A stretch of DNA of 37,121 bases from Acytostelium subglobosum LB1 (GCF_000787575.1 NW_012236490.1:50891-88011); one strand, 5' to 3'. Shown: positions 1 to 10,441, numbered from the stretch's first letter. Notes: generated from the letters alone by a model not told the origin. A program made the numbers and translations.

Positions 1-500
1 CTGTCGACTCCACATTCTGCGACCTGGAGACTAAAGACAATGGATTCTACAACGGTGAGAAGAAGAGGTTTGGTGTGAAGTATGAAGTTGCATGTGTAGT
101 TAGAACTGGAGAAATTGTGTGGGTGTCCGGACCGCATGGGGCATCCGAGGCTGACGTTGACATTTACAGACAAGGGCTTAAGCAAGAATTGATGGCAATT
201 GACAAGGTCAGGGCAGTCGCTGACAAAGGATACCAAGGCGAACCTGACACACTAATCACGCCCTTCAAAAAGAAGCAAGGAGCCATTCACCTCCCCCCAA
301 TGGAAAAGATCTACAATGACTGGGTTCAGTCTATTCGATTCATCATCGAGAATATATTCAGTAGCTACAAACTATTCAATGCATTGAATAGACAATTCCG
401 AGGAACAGTGGACCAGCACCGAGATATCTTTGATGTAATCACATATATCATCAACCTTGACACAAAATTCAAAATTAATCAAATTATAAATAAATCCTAA
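1..500 (+). mobile_element. DDE transposase C-terminal remnant (IS5/Harbinger-like)
   Basis: An open frame enters from the left edge (first full codon at position 3) and ends at the TAA at 498-500. All three expected acidic residues of a DDE transposase are visible in order. An Asp lies in VDSTF at the very start, a second in VADKGYQG, and a Glu in FIIENIF. The ADKGYQG and IIENIF signatures are typical of the DDE_Tnp_4 group, which includes IS5-type and PIF/Harbinger-type transposases. The N-terminal DNA-binding part lies outside the window. The reading frame is unbroken, so the element may have been recently active or is only cut by the window edge. I saw no terminal inverted repeat just after the stop. 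Family assignment is from motifs; the exact superfamily is inference. Confidence 0.7.
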
Positions 501-1030
501 AAATATGACATCTACCTGGGGTCCAGTTGTTTAATGATGATGATCTATTATCTGAATATATAGTTATCTCTAAAAATAATAATAATACTTCCTTCACTTC
601 ACTGCTTCCCTCACAAAACACAACATACTTTGCGCCTCTTGTGCACAAGGTTCACAACACCAAGAGAATCGAAAATGTTGACGACTTTTATTTAATTGAG
701 ATTTGCATTATTCACTGAAAACAGCACATTTCTGTCGAACATAATCAAACCGAAACAAGTGATAAGATTGTAACCCTAACTTTGGGGCTTTAGATCATGC
801 TTTAAACAGATATATCTTATTATTATTTTTGGGAAATATAAGTATACTTTTTGTTTATGAATACATACCAATTGATCAATCATGGACATCTGGCTGGACA
901 AGATCGGGACCAAAAATGGTTCCAAATCGAGGACCCACTCGTTTCCAACTCATCTTGGCAACAACATTACTCAACCATTCATTTATTCATTCATTCATTT
1001 CACAAACAGATAGAGACATATATATAGAAG
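501..1030. other. Gene-free AT-rich spacer
   Basis: About 530 bases between the transposase remnant and the GNAT fragment. Only short non-conserved frames are present. It holds short TTCA repeats near 981-1000 and a TATATATA stretch just before the ATG at 1031, consistent with a promoter for the fragment that follows. Nothing else is recognised. Confidence 0.5.
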
Positions 1031-1291
1031 ATGGAAAAGATTGAGCTATTAGTAAGACCAATGTGTTTGGATGATATACAAACTATTTATGAGATACAGA
1101 CAGAGGTGTTCCCAGGTGAACTATACTTTGAAGAGTATGCAGTGTTCAAAAGCAAGTATGAGTTGAATCCAAATGGTTGCTGGGTCGTCGATATGTTGGA
1201 ACATCACAATGGTGGTACCACTGGACAGCCGTCGTCATCATCATCAACGTCACCAGATGAAGCAAATAACAAGAAGAAAACTTCACATTGA
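1031..1291 (+). pseudogene. GNAT N-acetyltransferase, 5' fragment
   Basis: The frame opens with ATG at 1031 after an A/T-rich leader. It encodes the start of a GCN5-related acetyltransferase fold: a beta strand (ELLVRPM), the LDDIQTIYEIQTEVFPGEL helix region, and NPNGCWVVDM, which resembles the strand before the acetyl-CoA-binding motif. A low-complexity Ser/Thr insert follows. The frame then ends at 1291 without the acetyl-CoA pyrophosphate loop (Q/RxxGxG/A) that any active GNAT needs. Around 1266-1285 the sequence passes directly into the 3' part of a minus-strand dehydrogenase gene. The gene therefore lacks its catalytic half, either through a rearrangement or an assembly join. Substrate unknown. 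Confidence 0.55.
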
Positions 1292-2188
1292 AGTACTTGG
1301 CCTTGACGCCCTGCAGGTGTAGCGCAGTGCCCAGGGCTAGAGCCTCGGAAGCCTCTCCACTCTCGGTCACCTTGGTCAACAGGAATGAGACCAATGGGAA
1401 GACTAACTTGTTGAGGACGGTCATGCCCTGGAACAGGTTGGTGTGGACCACACCAGGGTGCAGTGCGTTGACGACGATCTTGGATCCGCGCTCGTCCAGA
1501 CGTCGCTGCAGCTCATATGTAAAGAGCAGATTGCACAGCTTGGATTGGGCGTAGACAGAGTTGGCCCAGTAGTTCTTTGGATCGACCGACAGATTGTCAA
1601 AGTCGAGTTTGGCGCGGAAGTGTGCGCGAGATGATAAGACGACGATTCTTGGGTTCTCGCTTGCCTCCAACTTGCTCAGCAACAAGTTGGTCAACATGAA
1701 TGGTCCAAAGTGATTGACTCCAACCTGTGATTCAAAGCCATCCTCAGTGAGTGCATGTGGTCCACCATACTTTCCAGCATTATTGATCAAGTAGTTCAAT
1801 GGCAAGTTCATATCCTTGAAGTTCTGTACGAATTGTCTGATTGACTATACGTGTGTATGTGTGTCAGATCATCACATTCAATCACATAACAACATTACAT
1901 ACAGTGAATGAGTTGAGATCAAGTTGCATGCATTGTATCTTGTCATTCTTTGTCTCTGCTCTTAGCTCTTTTGCAGCGGCTTCACACTTCTCCATGTTTC
2001 TACATGCCATAATAACACGCATCATGTGACTGGCCATGCGCTTGGCAGTCTCCTTTCCAATGCCCTCATTAGATCCTGTGCATAAATGTATCATATGTGT
2101 GTTCAGTCAGTCAGTCAGTCAGTCAGTTGGTCACTGAACTCATTCACATTATTCACGTACCAGTAATAATGCAAACCTTATCCTCCAT
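1146..2188 (-). CDS. Short-chain dehydrogenase/reductase, 3' end truncated
   Basis: Three exons: 2188-2161, 2075-1903 and 1844 down to about 1280. Introns are GTACGT...AG and GTATGT...AG. Joined, they give a classical NAD(P)-dependent Rossmann oxidoreductase resembling the retinol dehydrogenase/WWOX-like SDR branch. Visible motifs are TGSNEGIG (cofactor glycine motif), NNAG, the catalytic Ser in VVLSSRAH and the active-site pair in YAQSK, followed by HPGVVHTNLF. Homology runs to KYFNVK, near the expected C-terminus of such enzymes. The frame then continues through antisense GNAT sequence to a stop at 1146, so the last residues are foreign. The catalytic core is complete and some activity is possible. 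Substrate cannot be told. Confidence 0.75.
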
Positions 2189-2262
2189 GTTATGTATATA
2201 TTTGTTATGCTTGTAATATATGTTCGTTTGAATGATAGGTAACCTCTTCTCATTTAAAATGA

Positions 2263-2454
2263 CTATCGTGCATCCCAATCTCCATCCCCATCCCCCCACA
2301 AGTCGGAGAGATATTTTCGTTTCAATGATAGAGTAGTTGACATCACCTCATTCTTTTTTGACGTCAAAGAAGTAGTCGCCCTCTTCCTTGGACCCCCAAT
2401 ATGAAAGGTCAAACGATCGTTTGAACCATCACCCACTCCGATTCGATTGGTCAT
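2263..2454 (-). CDS. Possible small basic/acidic protein (63 aa), unrecognised
   Basis: A short frame upstream of the dehydrogenase gene on the same strand, starting at the ATG at 2454, which follows an A/T-rich leader (TTATTATTATTATCAAT). The product is not low complexity: a Gly/Asp-rich start, a basic middle (GGPRKRATTS, LKRKYLSDLW) and an acidic Trp-containing end (GDGDGDWDAR). I recognise no family. Evidence is limited to composition and the good start context; it could be a chance frame. Confidence 0.25.
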   Translation of the reverse strand: MTNRIGVGDGSNDRLTFHIGGPRKRATTSLTSKKNEVMSTTLSLKRKYLSDLWGDGDGDWDAR

Positions 2455-2746
2455 ATTGATAATAATAATAAGTACGTGTAGGGGAAACATCAAAATGGAA
2501 TGTATTGATGGCATCCATATACTCGAGTAATCGAAATTAGAAATGGAATCTAATTATGATGTTGTTATTTGATTATTAATAACTGACTAACTATCTAACT
2601 AACATAAAGATACTTTTGTTTAAGTTTGGAAGGTGATGAGATAATTATTTACAAGCTTATATTTACAAGGTTATGTGTTGTTTGGCTAGGGTAGGGTGTT
2701 GGAGGTATTTTGAATTGAATTGATCAATTAATTCTTACGTGGATCA

Positions 2747-2972
2747 TTCTATCAAACGATCACTTTACCAATCTTATGAACATTTGTAAATTATAATGTT
2801 AATAAATTATTATTAATTATTCGTTTGAGTATCCATATCCATTCTTCCAATCAATCAATCGAAAGACCAATCAAAACTATCACTTTACCAATCTTCTAAA
2901 CAACTATGTTGTAAATTGATGTTAATTAATTAATTAGTTTGAGTATCCATATCAATCCAATCAATCAATGAA
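2747..2972. repeat. Imperfect tandem duplication, about 115-120 bp period
   Basis: The string CACTTTACCAATCTT occurs at 2761 and again at 2881. GTTTGAGTATCCATATC occurs at 2823 and 2937. The sequence between is similar but carries small indels (TTAATTAATT-type runs). The two copies flank and slightly enter the 3' end of the FNIP gene that ends at 2965. Confidence 0.65.
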
Positions 2973-4299
2973 TACCTACTCTAATAATTAATAAAGGTTT
3001 CTTCAACTTTTGTCCAGTATTGGTCGTCTTCTTCTTCTTCTTTTTGATGGATAATGTGATGAGTGGACCTCGTCTTTGATTTTTGTTGATTGTTGAAGTG
3101 GCACATGCTGCAGCCAGTGTATTGTTGTTGAGATGTTTGTTCAAAGGCAACATGTCCTTCCTGTGAAATCCTCCTTCAAAGTTCTGATCCACAACTAGAC
3201 AGTAGTCACTGGACACCATCCTAACATTGATATGCCCACCAGCACGATGTACAAGTCGATATGCAGGTATTAATGGGTGATATGGCATATTGTAATGTTT
3301 GATGAAAGACGCGTAACAATGTTCTATCGTGATGTTGAGGCAGGTGAGCTTGGCCGGAACATCATATATACGCTGTGAATAGAGATAGTCCAATGTGAGC
3401 TGGGAGAGAGCAGAGGGAAGAGTGCCAGGCGTGATCGTCTGTTGGAACAATCTTCCGAAAGATAAATGAGTGATAGCGGGAGGTAAAGACATGGGCGTGA
3501 TCTGGAAGTTGAAGGAGTATCCAAACGTGAGTTTGGTAAGTGATGATGGGAACACCAGTGGCACTATTGGCTGATTGAAGTTCTTGCCAAAGGTCACCAC
3601 TCTGAGTCTAGCAGGTAGCACGCCCATCTCCAACTGTTGATTGAAGTACCATCCAAAGGTAAGCTTGTTGAGCGAGAGGGGCAATGATCCGATTAGCAAT
3701 TGTTTGTTAAAGTGTCGTCCAAAGCTCAGCTTGGTGAGGGCTGGTGGTAGGACCCCAGGGTGCAAGACTTGATTGAAGTTGTTGCCCATGTCAATCTTCT
3801 GAAGTCCCCTCGGTAGGTGACTCGCTACCAACTCCTTGTTGAATGTCTCTCCAAACGTCAGTTTGATCAGACCAGCGGGAAGCAGTCCATCAATGAGAGG
3901 GCGATTGAATCCATATCCAAATACCACTTCTTTATAGTGATCTGGGATCAATCCAGGTCGCAGCAAACCAGTGCCTTGCGGGAAGTACGCACGATCAATG
4001 AATAAGAAGCGTGCCACTGATGCCTGGCGCTTCTTGGCGACGTTGACAAACAATGTCTTGGCGACAGATCGTTGATTGTCTGTTATTGGTGGCAAGTAAT
4101 TAAATGCTGGTATGGTGATTGATCTGTTTGGACGTGGCAGCGCCATCCTTGTGCTATGTGTTGGATTCTTGATCGATCTTATATAATGTTGTTTGATGGA
4201 AAACAATTGACGACATGTCAATGATAGACATACTTTATCAATATTATCATCAACATATTCTACAATCCTTTGTAATACAAGGAATGGAAATTTCTCCAT
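2965..4299 (-). CDS. F-box-like/FNIP-repeat protein
   Basis: A single-exon gene of 444 aa. The first 45 residues (FPFLVLQRIVEYVDDNIDKVCLSL) resemble the degenerate F-box that opens many dictyostelid FNIP proteins. From about residue 125 to 305 come eight or nine repeats of roughly 21-23 residues with the pattern FNxxLxxGxLPxxLxxLxFG. This is the FNIP repeat, a leucine-rich-repeat-like unit, although here the usual IP is mostly LP. A non-repeat C-terminal domain follows, ending in a Lys-rich segment. F-box proteins of this type may act as substrate receptors of SCF ubiquitin ligases; that role is inferred from domain layout only. The family is large and fast-evolving in these amoebae, and two further members or remnants lie in this window. 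Confidence 0.85.
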   Translation of the reverse strand: MEKFPFLVLQRIVEYVDDNIDKVCLSLTCRQLFSIKQHYIRSIKNPTHSTRMALPRPNRSITIPAFNYLPPITDNQRSVAKTLFVNVAKKRQASVARFLFIDRAYFPQGTGLLRPGLIPDHYKEVVFGYGFNRPLIDGLLPAGLIKLTFGETFNKELVASHLPRGLQKIDMGNNFNQVLHPGVLPPALTKLSFGRHFNKQLLIGSLPLSLNKLTFGWYFNQQLEMGVLPARLRVVTFGKNFNQPIVPLVFPSSLTKLTFGYSFNFQITPMSLPPAITHLSFGRLFQQTITPGTLPSALSQLTLDYLYSQRIYDVPAKLTCLNITIEHCYASFIKHYNMPYHPLIPAYRLVHRAGGHINVRMVSSDYCLVVDQNFEGGFHRKDMLPLNKHLNNNTLAAACATSTINKNQRRGPLITLSIKKKKKKTTNTGQKLKKPLLIIRVGIH

Positions 4300-4752
4300 C
4301 TTTTAAGTTATCTATTTGTGATTGATTGTTTGATTGAGTTAGGAATTGATTGATTGATTGAATGATTGGTTGATGGAGTTGATTTGGATTGGGATGAAGA
4401 GGATGTGGAGATGTGGAAACACATTGATCACGTCGAGGTCACCCGTAAACACACACGAGGCCCTGGGGCCAATCTTAGTATTCACCCACTTTTGTTCATT
4501 GAACTGATTCAATCTCAACTTCTCTCCCTCCTACTGATGCGCACCCACACTCGCACACACACGCATTGGAACGCATTGGACTTGTAGGTGTATGAATCAT
4601 CAAGATGGATTGATCAGGCGTAAGATCAACCTGCTTTCTTGCCCAAAACGGTTCGCGAAACGTCACTAAGCAGATTATTTAAGATCTTTGAATGTTCACA
4701 GTTTAAACGATTGTCGGGTCGAGGAAGAAGAACTGATTTACTTTACTCCTGT
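4300..4752. other. Intergenic spacer
   Basis: About 450 bases between the FNIP gene start and the phosphatase stop. It holds short TGAT-type repeats at 4320-4375 and a C/A-rich CACACTCGCACACAC stretch near 4550. A 73-codon plus-strand frame at 4366 has no conserved features. No RNA gene recognised. Confidence 0.4.
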
Positions 4753-5421
4753 CTAGGAGGAGGAGGAGGATTGGACCTCGTCCAGGAATCTGGTACATGA
4801 AATGAGTAGTTGCTGGTAGTTGACCTTGAATCCAGACATGTCGCCATAGTAAGGGTCTTCAACGTTGAGGTATCGTTCCTCCGGATGGTATTCTCCAATG
4901 CGCTTTATGACGGATTTGCTGGGAAAGCCATGCTTCTGATGGTGGGACCTCTCATTGAGACGCTTGATGTTGGTCAGGTTATTGCCGTCCATCGCAAAGA
5001 TATAGTCGAATGTGCTAAAGTCCTCGGTCACCAACTGTCTGGCACGATGCAGTTTCAACGACTTGAAATGATCGTGTGCCTTCTTTGACACTGTAGACGA
5101 CATCAATGTACTACAAGTCTCCACACTCCTCTCATCAGGTGCTTCACCAATGTGATAAGCTGATGTTCCAGCCGAATCAATATGCCAATGATCCAACAAG
5201 TCGCGTTCTGCGACCAATGCTCTGAATACAATCTCTTTTATGTATTACATTCATACATTCATTCATTCATTCTCTCATTCATTAGTACTTAAGGTAGGAC
5301 TAAGGGGACTCGCTTGCGAGTAAGGTGGAGTGAGTGTATACAAACCTGCCATTGGAGACCTACAAATATTTCCTAAGCATACAAAGAGTACACTCTTCTT
5401 GACTGGTACAGTAGTGGACAT
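4753..5421 (-). CDS. Low-molecular-weight protein tyrosine phosphatase
   Basis: Two exons, 5421-5346 and 5234-4753, split by a 111-nt GTTTGT...AG intron in codon 26, giving 185 aa. Exon 1 carries the active-site loop VCLGNICRSPM (CX5R) just after the first strand. Exon 2 continues in frame with EIVFRALVAERD, HIDSAGTS and the general-acid loop DPYYGD near the end. These are the hallmarks of the LMW-PTP/ACP1 family, cytosolic enzymes that hydrolyse phosphotyrosine through a Cys-phosphate intermediate. The acceptor at 5235 was chosen because it restores the conserved PMAE-IVFRALV join; another AG at 5226 would shorten it. The product is longer than the usual ~157 aa and ends in a run of serines. 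The gene starts 180 bases from the divergent gene at 5601. Confidence 0.92.
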
Positions 5422-5600
5422 TATAATGAGTGAATGATAGAAGATTGAATGAATAACAAGTAGTCGTTGTTGTAGATGTGTGTGTGTTCGTGTATGTGGT
5501 GAGGGAACAAACAAATGAAGTGAAGTTGAGACAAATGTGTCATTTGTCAATTCCTTTCATTCATACATACATATAATATATATACTTACATACATATACA
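5422..5600. promoter_or_regulatory. Shared divergent promoter region
   Basis: A 179-base spacer separates the start codons of the phosphatase (-) and the acidic protein (+). It contains a C/A-rich block (CACACGAACACACACACATC on the minus sense) and an AT-rich stretch with TATAATATATATAC just before 5601. A two-way promoter is the simplest reading, but no specific factor site is recognised. Confidence 0.45.
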
Positions 5601-6453
5601 ATGGGTATAATATTCAGTAGTTGTGCTCCTGATCGTCCAGACGATGAGATACAAACAGATAATCCAGTATCAACTTATAAACCAGCACCAATAGAACATA
5701 GTGTAGATAGACCAAAGGTTGATATTGGTGCTGTATTAAACAAGCCCTTAGCTACAGCCACATCTACAACAAAGGTTCAAATAGAGAGAAAGGTTATAAA
5801 GATAGATGATGAGGATATAGATGATATTGATGAGGATGAGGACGAGGAGGAATCAAACACCAACAACAAGAATAAAAGGAATGTTAATGTCAACAACAAC
5901 AGTAACAATAAGAAGGGAACTGGAAATAGTGGCATACCAAAGGATAGTCAGACAACAGAGCAACAACATACCCCAAGTGTCGATCTGACAAATGTACCAT
6001 TAAGCAAACCGGCAAAGGAACCAATGAAGTTGGGAGGTATGTGATACATCAGTTGTCGACATTGGATGCGCATCCCAAATGGTTTCTAACTTACAATCTA
6101 CAGACAAGAAGCCACCACCTGTATTTAAAGCATCGGCAACTGCTATACCAAAGACAACGCCTACCACTACAACAACGACAACGACGACAACAGAATCAAA
6201 CAAGATAAAGCCAGCCGAGCCAGCTTTGAACACAAGGTTCACAATCGAGCAGTCAACAGCAACAAGTGGAATGGACATGCCTGCAGGTGACTGGGGCGAC
6301 GATGACATTGTGATTGAAGGTGGCGATGATGAAGAAGACAATAACGAGCAACAGGAAGAGGAGGATGAACAACCAGCAGCGCCAGCAATGAAGTTAGTAT
6401 CGCCAGCCAAGTCATCCATTGTTTGGAATGATAATGACGATGGTTGGGAATAA
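5601..6453 (+). CDS. Acidic low-complexity protein with probable N-terminal acylation
   Basis: Two exons, 5601-6036 and 6104-6453, joined across a 67-nt GTATGT...CAG intron with a split Asp codon, giving 261 aa. The N-terminus MGIIFSSCAPD fits an N-myristoylation site (Gly2, small residues at 5-6), and Cys8 could be palmitoylated, so membrane attachment is likely. The middle is low complexity: an Asp/Glu block, an Asn/Lys block and a run of threonines. Two acidic Trp motifs stand out, AGDWGDDDI and the C-terminal VWNDNDDGWE. Trp flanked by acidic residues is a known form of short linear peptide for adaptor and kinesin light-chain binding; that link is only speculation here. I do not recognise a family. 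Confidence 0.75.
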
Positions 6454-6586
6454 ACATCCAAGACATCAGTATCAATCAATCAATTAGTATTGGTCAATCA
6501 ATTTATCAATGAACGAATAAGAAGACAACAACGATATGGATATTTAAAGGGGGATGATGGATAGTGAGCCGTTAGGGCACATGTGT

Positions 6587-7698
6587 TTACTTGGCCTTTG
6601 GTCCGTATCTTCTCTTCTTCTCCTCAAGGTCACGGTTCAACCACCAGAGGGCACCCTCGGAAGAGTGACCACCAGCCTGACCTGGGACGAAGGACTGACC
6701 TCCGTACTTCTTGCAAGCAATACGGACGGCAGCCTCGGCGGTGATGAGAGCCTTGTTGAGCTCCTCCTTGAGGGGACCGGCGTCGATCTGGGCCAACATG
6801 TTCTTGGCACCGAGGGCCTTGACACCCTGGCCTCCGTTGAGCTGGGACTCAGCGGTCAAACGGGCTTTCTCCTCCTCGTAGGCACGGATACGCTTGTTGA
6901 CCTCCTCGAGGGCAAGACGGGCCTTCTTGATCTCTGGATGCTCGTCGTGACCCATCGAACGGGTGCAGAAGTCGGCTGGGTTAGCCTTGTCCTGGTATTG
7001 GTAGAGCAAGTACTCCAAGAAGGAGACACGACCGTCAAAGTTGACGTCGACCTTCTCTCTCAACTCCTGCTTTCTCTTGAGGGCAGTCATCATCACTGGG
7101 AGTGACTGCTTGTACTGCTGGTATTGGGAGTTCTTTGGGTCCTCACAGAACTTGCACAACTGCTCATAGAAGTAGAGAGCAATGTCAAAGTCGAGGTCGT
7201 TACCCTCATCGTACTTGTAGACCAACTGGACACCCTTGCAGTGCATGTCAGCGTATTTGATGATGTCCCAAGCGACACTATAATATTACAATTATAAAGA
7301 GTTAGAATATTACTTCCTTCCATCAATTCGAACATCCATTCATTCATTCATTCCAATTGATACTTACGCGTAGATGAACTCAGCCTCGGTGCTGAGCTCA
7401 ACCCAGTAGGCGTTCAAGAAAGCAACAGCCTGTTGGGAGAATGATTGGGCAGCAACCTCATTGAAGAACTTCAATGCGTCTGGGGCGAGCTTCTCAGTGA
7501 AGGAAGCGCCTCCCTTCTTGCCGACGGCTATAATTTATGAAACAAACAAGATATAATGTTAGTCCAATCATTCATTCATTCATTCATTTAGTCTATATTC
7601 CTATCAACAATCAATCAATCAATCAACTGCGGATATTCTAAAGTCTACGTACTGATTCCCTCGAGAACCTTTGGGGAAGTTGGTGTTTGTTGAGACAT
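6587..7698 (-). CDS. abpB: 34 kDa calcium-regulated actin-bundling protein
   Basis: Three exons, 7698-7653, 7527-7368 and 7277-6587, with GTACGT and GTAAGT donors, encode 298 aa. The family is about 295 aa in Dictyostelium. The product begins with a short Thr/Pro-rich tail and an alpha-helical region (KLAPDALKFFNEVAAQSF). It contains a canonical EF-hand loop, DVNFDGRVSFLE, with acidic or oxygen ligands at positions 1, 3, 5 and 12. A long charged helix follows (HPEIKKARLALEEVNKRI) and a basic C-terminus (NRDLEEKKRRYGPKAK). Proteins of this type cross-link F-actin in filopodia and phagocytic cups and are inhibited by Ca2+. Codons are strongly GC-ending, fitting high expression. Identification rests on recalled family features, so the symbol is tentative. 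Confidence 0.85.
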
Positions 7699-8890
7699 TG
7701 TTTTTAAATGTTAAAGTTATTTATATATATATAAGTGTACAAATACAATTACAAGGGATAGTTTAGATAATGAATGGAATGAATGAGATGATAGATTAAT
7801 GCTGAGGTTGGTTAGGACTGACAGCCAGCCATTCAGCCAAGACTTGAAGGCAAGAATGAAGGTGCACCTTTCATTCATTTCACCATCTCTCCACCCCACA
7901 CCACTAACACCATCACCAAAAATGCCTTGCATTTCAAACATTTATTAAAGATCTTTGCACCCCGTCAGACCTATCAAACCCACCCATCACAACAAATATT
8001 AATAATTATTTTTAATGGGTGAATGGGTTTCCAAAAGAAGCCACCAGTTTCTCTCTCTTTCTCTCCCTTGGGTTGGGTTGTTGGTCCATTGTCATTCATT
8101 CATTCACTCTATAATAAATTAATTTTGTACATTGATTGTTGTCAACAACATCATCATCATAAACGACATTGGCTGGCTAGGGCAAGGGTCTATCGTGCTC
8201 TCTACCAATGGTATTCGATCATCAAAGATACGAAGAAGATAAATAACATTGTTGAGTTGATCTCTCGCAAGGAGCAGAGATGTTGGACGACTTGTCCTGG
8301 TCGACACTGTTTGAGAGACCTTTGGCCCATTTGGAAAATGGTAACATCCATCTATCCATCCTCATCCGTTCTGTGTATTCATCTCCACAAGACACATATA
8401 AACACATACATCGTCGTCATGACCACGAGGAAGAGATAGAGAATCAACAAACTCGATACTTTCACACCTTCATAAATATATATATATTTCATGTTTGAAT
8501 TGTGTGTGATGAGTGAGTAAACATGGTCACAACACACATATAAACACCCACCACAGACCAACCAATTTGATTGATTGATTGATTGACTGTGGGTGGTATG
8601 ACTCGAAAGTTCCAACGACAGTTCATTATGTATATATTAGGTTGTCAGCACACATATACACACTAACACCATGACTATTAAATAAATATTATATTAATGT
8701 CAACATGTATGATTGATGATGTTATTATTACCTTGGATGTTTGAACATTGCAATTAATTCATTCATTAATTCAACTTCAAATACTTTGTTATATATTTTT
8801 AATATCAATCACAATATTATCTGTATAAATCACATATTATTATTATTATTATTTATCTCTTTCTCAATTATTATTACTAAATTATATAAT
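7699..8890. promoter_or_regulatory. Divergent intergenic region between actin bundler and protease
   Basis: Nearly 1.2 kb lies between two start codons. Most is AT-rich, with CATT and GATT tetranucleotide runs (8094-8105, 8567-8586) and AT-rich leaders at both ends. A block at about 8165-8340 is clearly GC-richer and has short open frames on both strands, none recognisable. It may be a decayed exon or an unrecognised RNA. No tRNA structure was found by eye. Confidence 0.4.
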
Positions 8891-10178
8891 ATGAACCGCT
8901 CAATTATATTATTATTATTATTTATGTTGTTGGCGATGGCCATGATGACGGCCGCCAAGAAACCAAATACCAAAGTCAATACCAACAATGCCAACAACAA
9001 CTTCGTTCGTATGTTATTCAATGAGAAGGAGTACCAAGAGGAGTTCTCCAAATGGCTCGAGAGATTCGAGAAGAAGTACGACTCGTTTGAGTTTGTCCAA
9101 AGATTCGCCATATTCAAGACCAACATGGACTACGTTACCAATTGGAACAAGAAGAACTCTGACACAGTCCTTGAGCTCAACCATCTTGCCGATCTCACCA
9201 ACAGCGAGTACCGCAGACTCTACCTCGGCACTCATGTCAACGGTGTCCTCGGCGTCCCCGGCACCCACATCATGTCTGGCGCACCACAAGTTGACTCGAT
9301 CGACTGGAGAGCCAAGGGAGCTGTATCCCACATCAAGGACCAAGGCCAGGTATGTATCTCGTCCTCACTCACTCATTCAATTTAACTATGCCACTAACTA
9401 AACATGTATTGCCAATATAGTGTGGATCGTGTTGGTCCTTTAGCTCAACTGGATCCGTGGAGGGAGCTCACCAGATCAAGACCGGAAACATGGTAACCTT
9501 GTCTGAGCAAAACTTGATTGATTGCTCTACCAAACAGGGTAATATGGGCTGCAATGGAGGTCTGATGGACTTTGCCTTTGAGTACATCATTGAGAATGTA
9601 GGCATAGATACCGAGACATCCTATCCATACAAGGGTGAGAATGGAAAGACATGCCTGTTCAAGAGTTCCGACATCGGTGCCACTATCTCATCATACAAGA
9701 ACATCACCTCTGGTTCAGAGTCTGAGCTTGAGGATGCTGCACTCATCGGACCAGTCTCTGTTGCCATTGATGCCGGTCACAACTCATTCCAACTGTACTC
9801 CAGTGGTATCTATTATGAACCAAAATGCTCATCGACCAACTTGGACCATGGAGTATTGGTAGTTGGTTTTGGATCTGGAACGCCTCCCTCTAGCAAGGTC
9901 TCCTCATCCAACAAGAAGTCCCAAATCAAGGTTCACTCAACTCCACAAGCAAACACCAATTATTGGATTGTAAAGAACTCGTATGTATCCATTATCCATT
10001 ATCCATTATCCGATTAATTAACCGACAACATTAATGTTCAATCTATAATAGTTGGGGCGAGTCCTGGGGAGACAAAGGATTCATTTACATGAGCAGGATC
10101 GCGACAACAACTGTGGAATTGCCACCAGTTCAAGTTATCCAGTCGTTTGATCAATGCTATGTTTACATTCTCTCATGA
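8891..10178 (+). CDS. Papain-family cysteine protease (cathepsin L-like), frameshifted near the 3' end
   Basis: Exons 8891-9349, 9421-9980 and 10052-10178. An N-terminal hydrophobic signal peptide is followed by an Asn-rich stretch and an I29-type propeptide with an ERFNIN-like pattern (residues ~45-105). The mature enzyme starts near SIDWRAKGAV. Visible active-site residues are the oxyanion Gln (KDQGQ), the nucleophile in CGSCWSFS, the His in LDHGVLVVGFG and the Asn in YWIVKNSWG. A Ser/Lys-rich insert (GTPPSSKVSSSNKK) precedes the Asn motif, as in several Dictyostelium lysosomal proteases. After FIYMSR the frame is lost: one base is missing near 10095-10097. The conserved last ~17 residues (with NNCGIA) lie in the next frame, ending at a TGA at 10148-10150. 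As written, the frame reads foreign residues to 10178. Expected location is the lysosome. Confidence 0.88.
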
Positions 10179-10441
10179 TACCATCATCAACCTGTATTCA
10201 TTCAATCAAACAACCAATCAAACAATCAAACTATCAAGCACACACAAACAATGAAAGAATCATTCGTTCGTTTTTTCAATTCTTTTGATTTTCTTTAATT
10301 AATTTGACAATTTTGTTCACAACAACACGAAGCGAAAGGTCTTTGAATTAACTTATTCGTCTTGATACAAGTAATACATATACATATACATATATATATA
10401 TACATAATATAATATAATATAATATTAAAGAGGGAGAAGAA

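Noticed and set aside
829-1044. A 71-codon frame overlapping the GNAT start
   Set aside because: Contains translated TTCA repeats (HSFIHSFI) and has no conserved feature.
8023-8439. A 138-codon plus-strand frame in the divergent spacer
   Set aside because: Much of it is translated tetranucleotide and AT-rich sequence; only the GC-richer middle is kept as a finding.
8741-8890. Upstream start for the cysteine protease
   Set aside because: The extra 50 codons are Asn/Ile-rich translations of AT-rich leader; the signal peptide begins at 8891.
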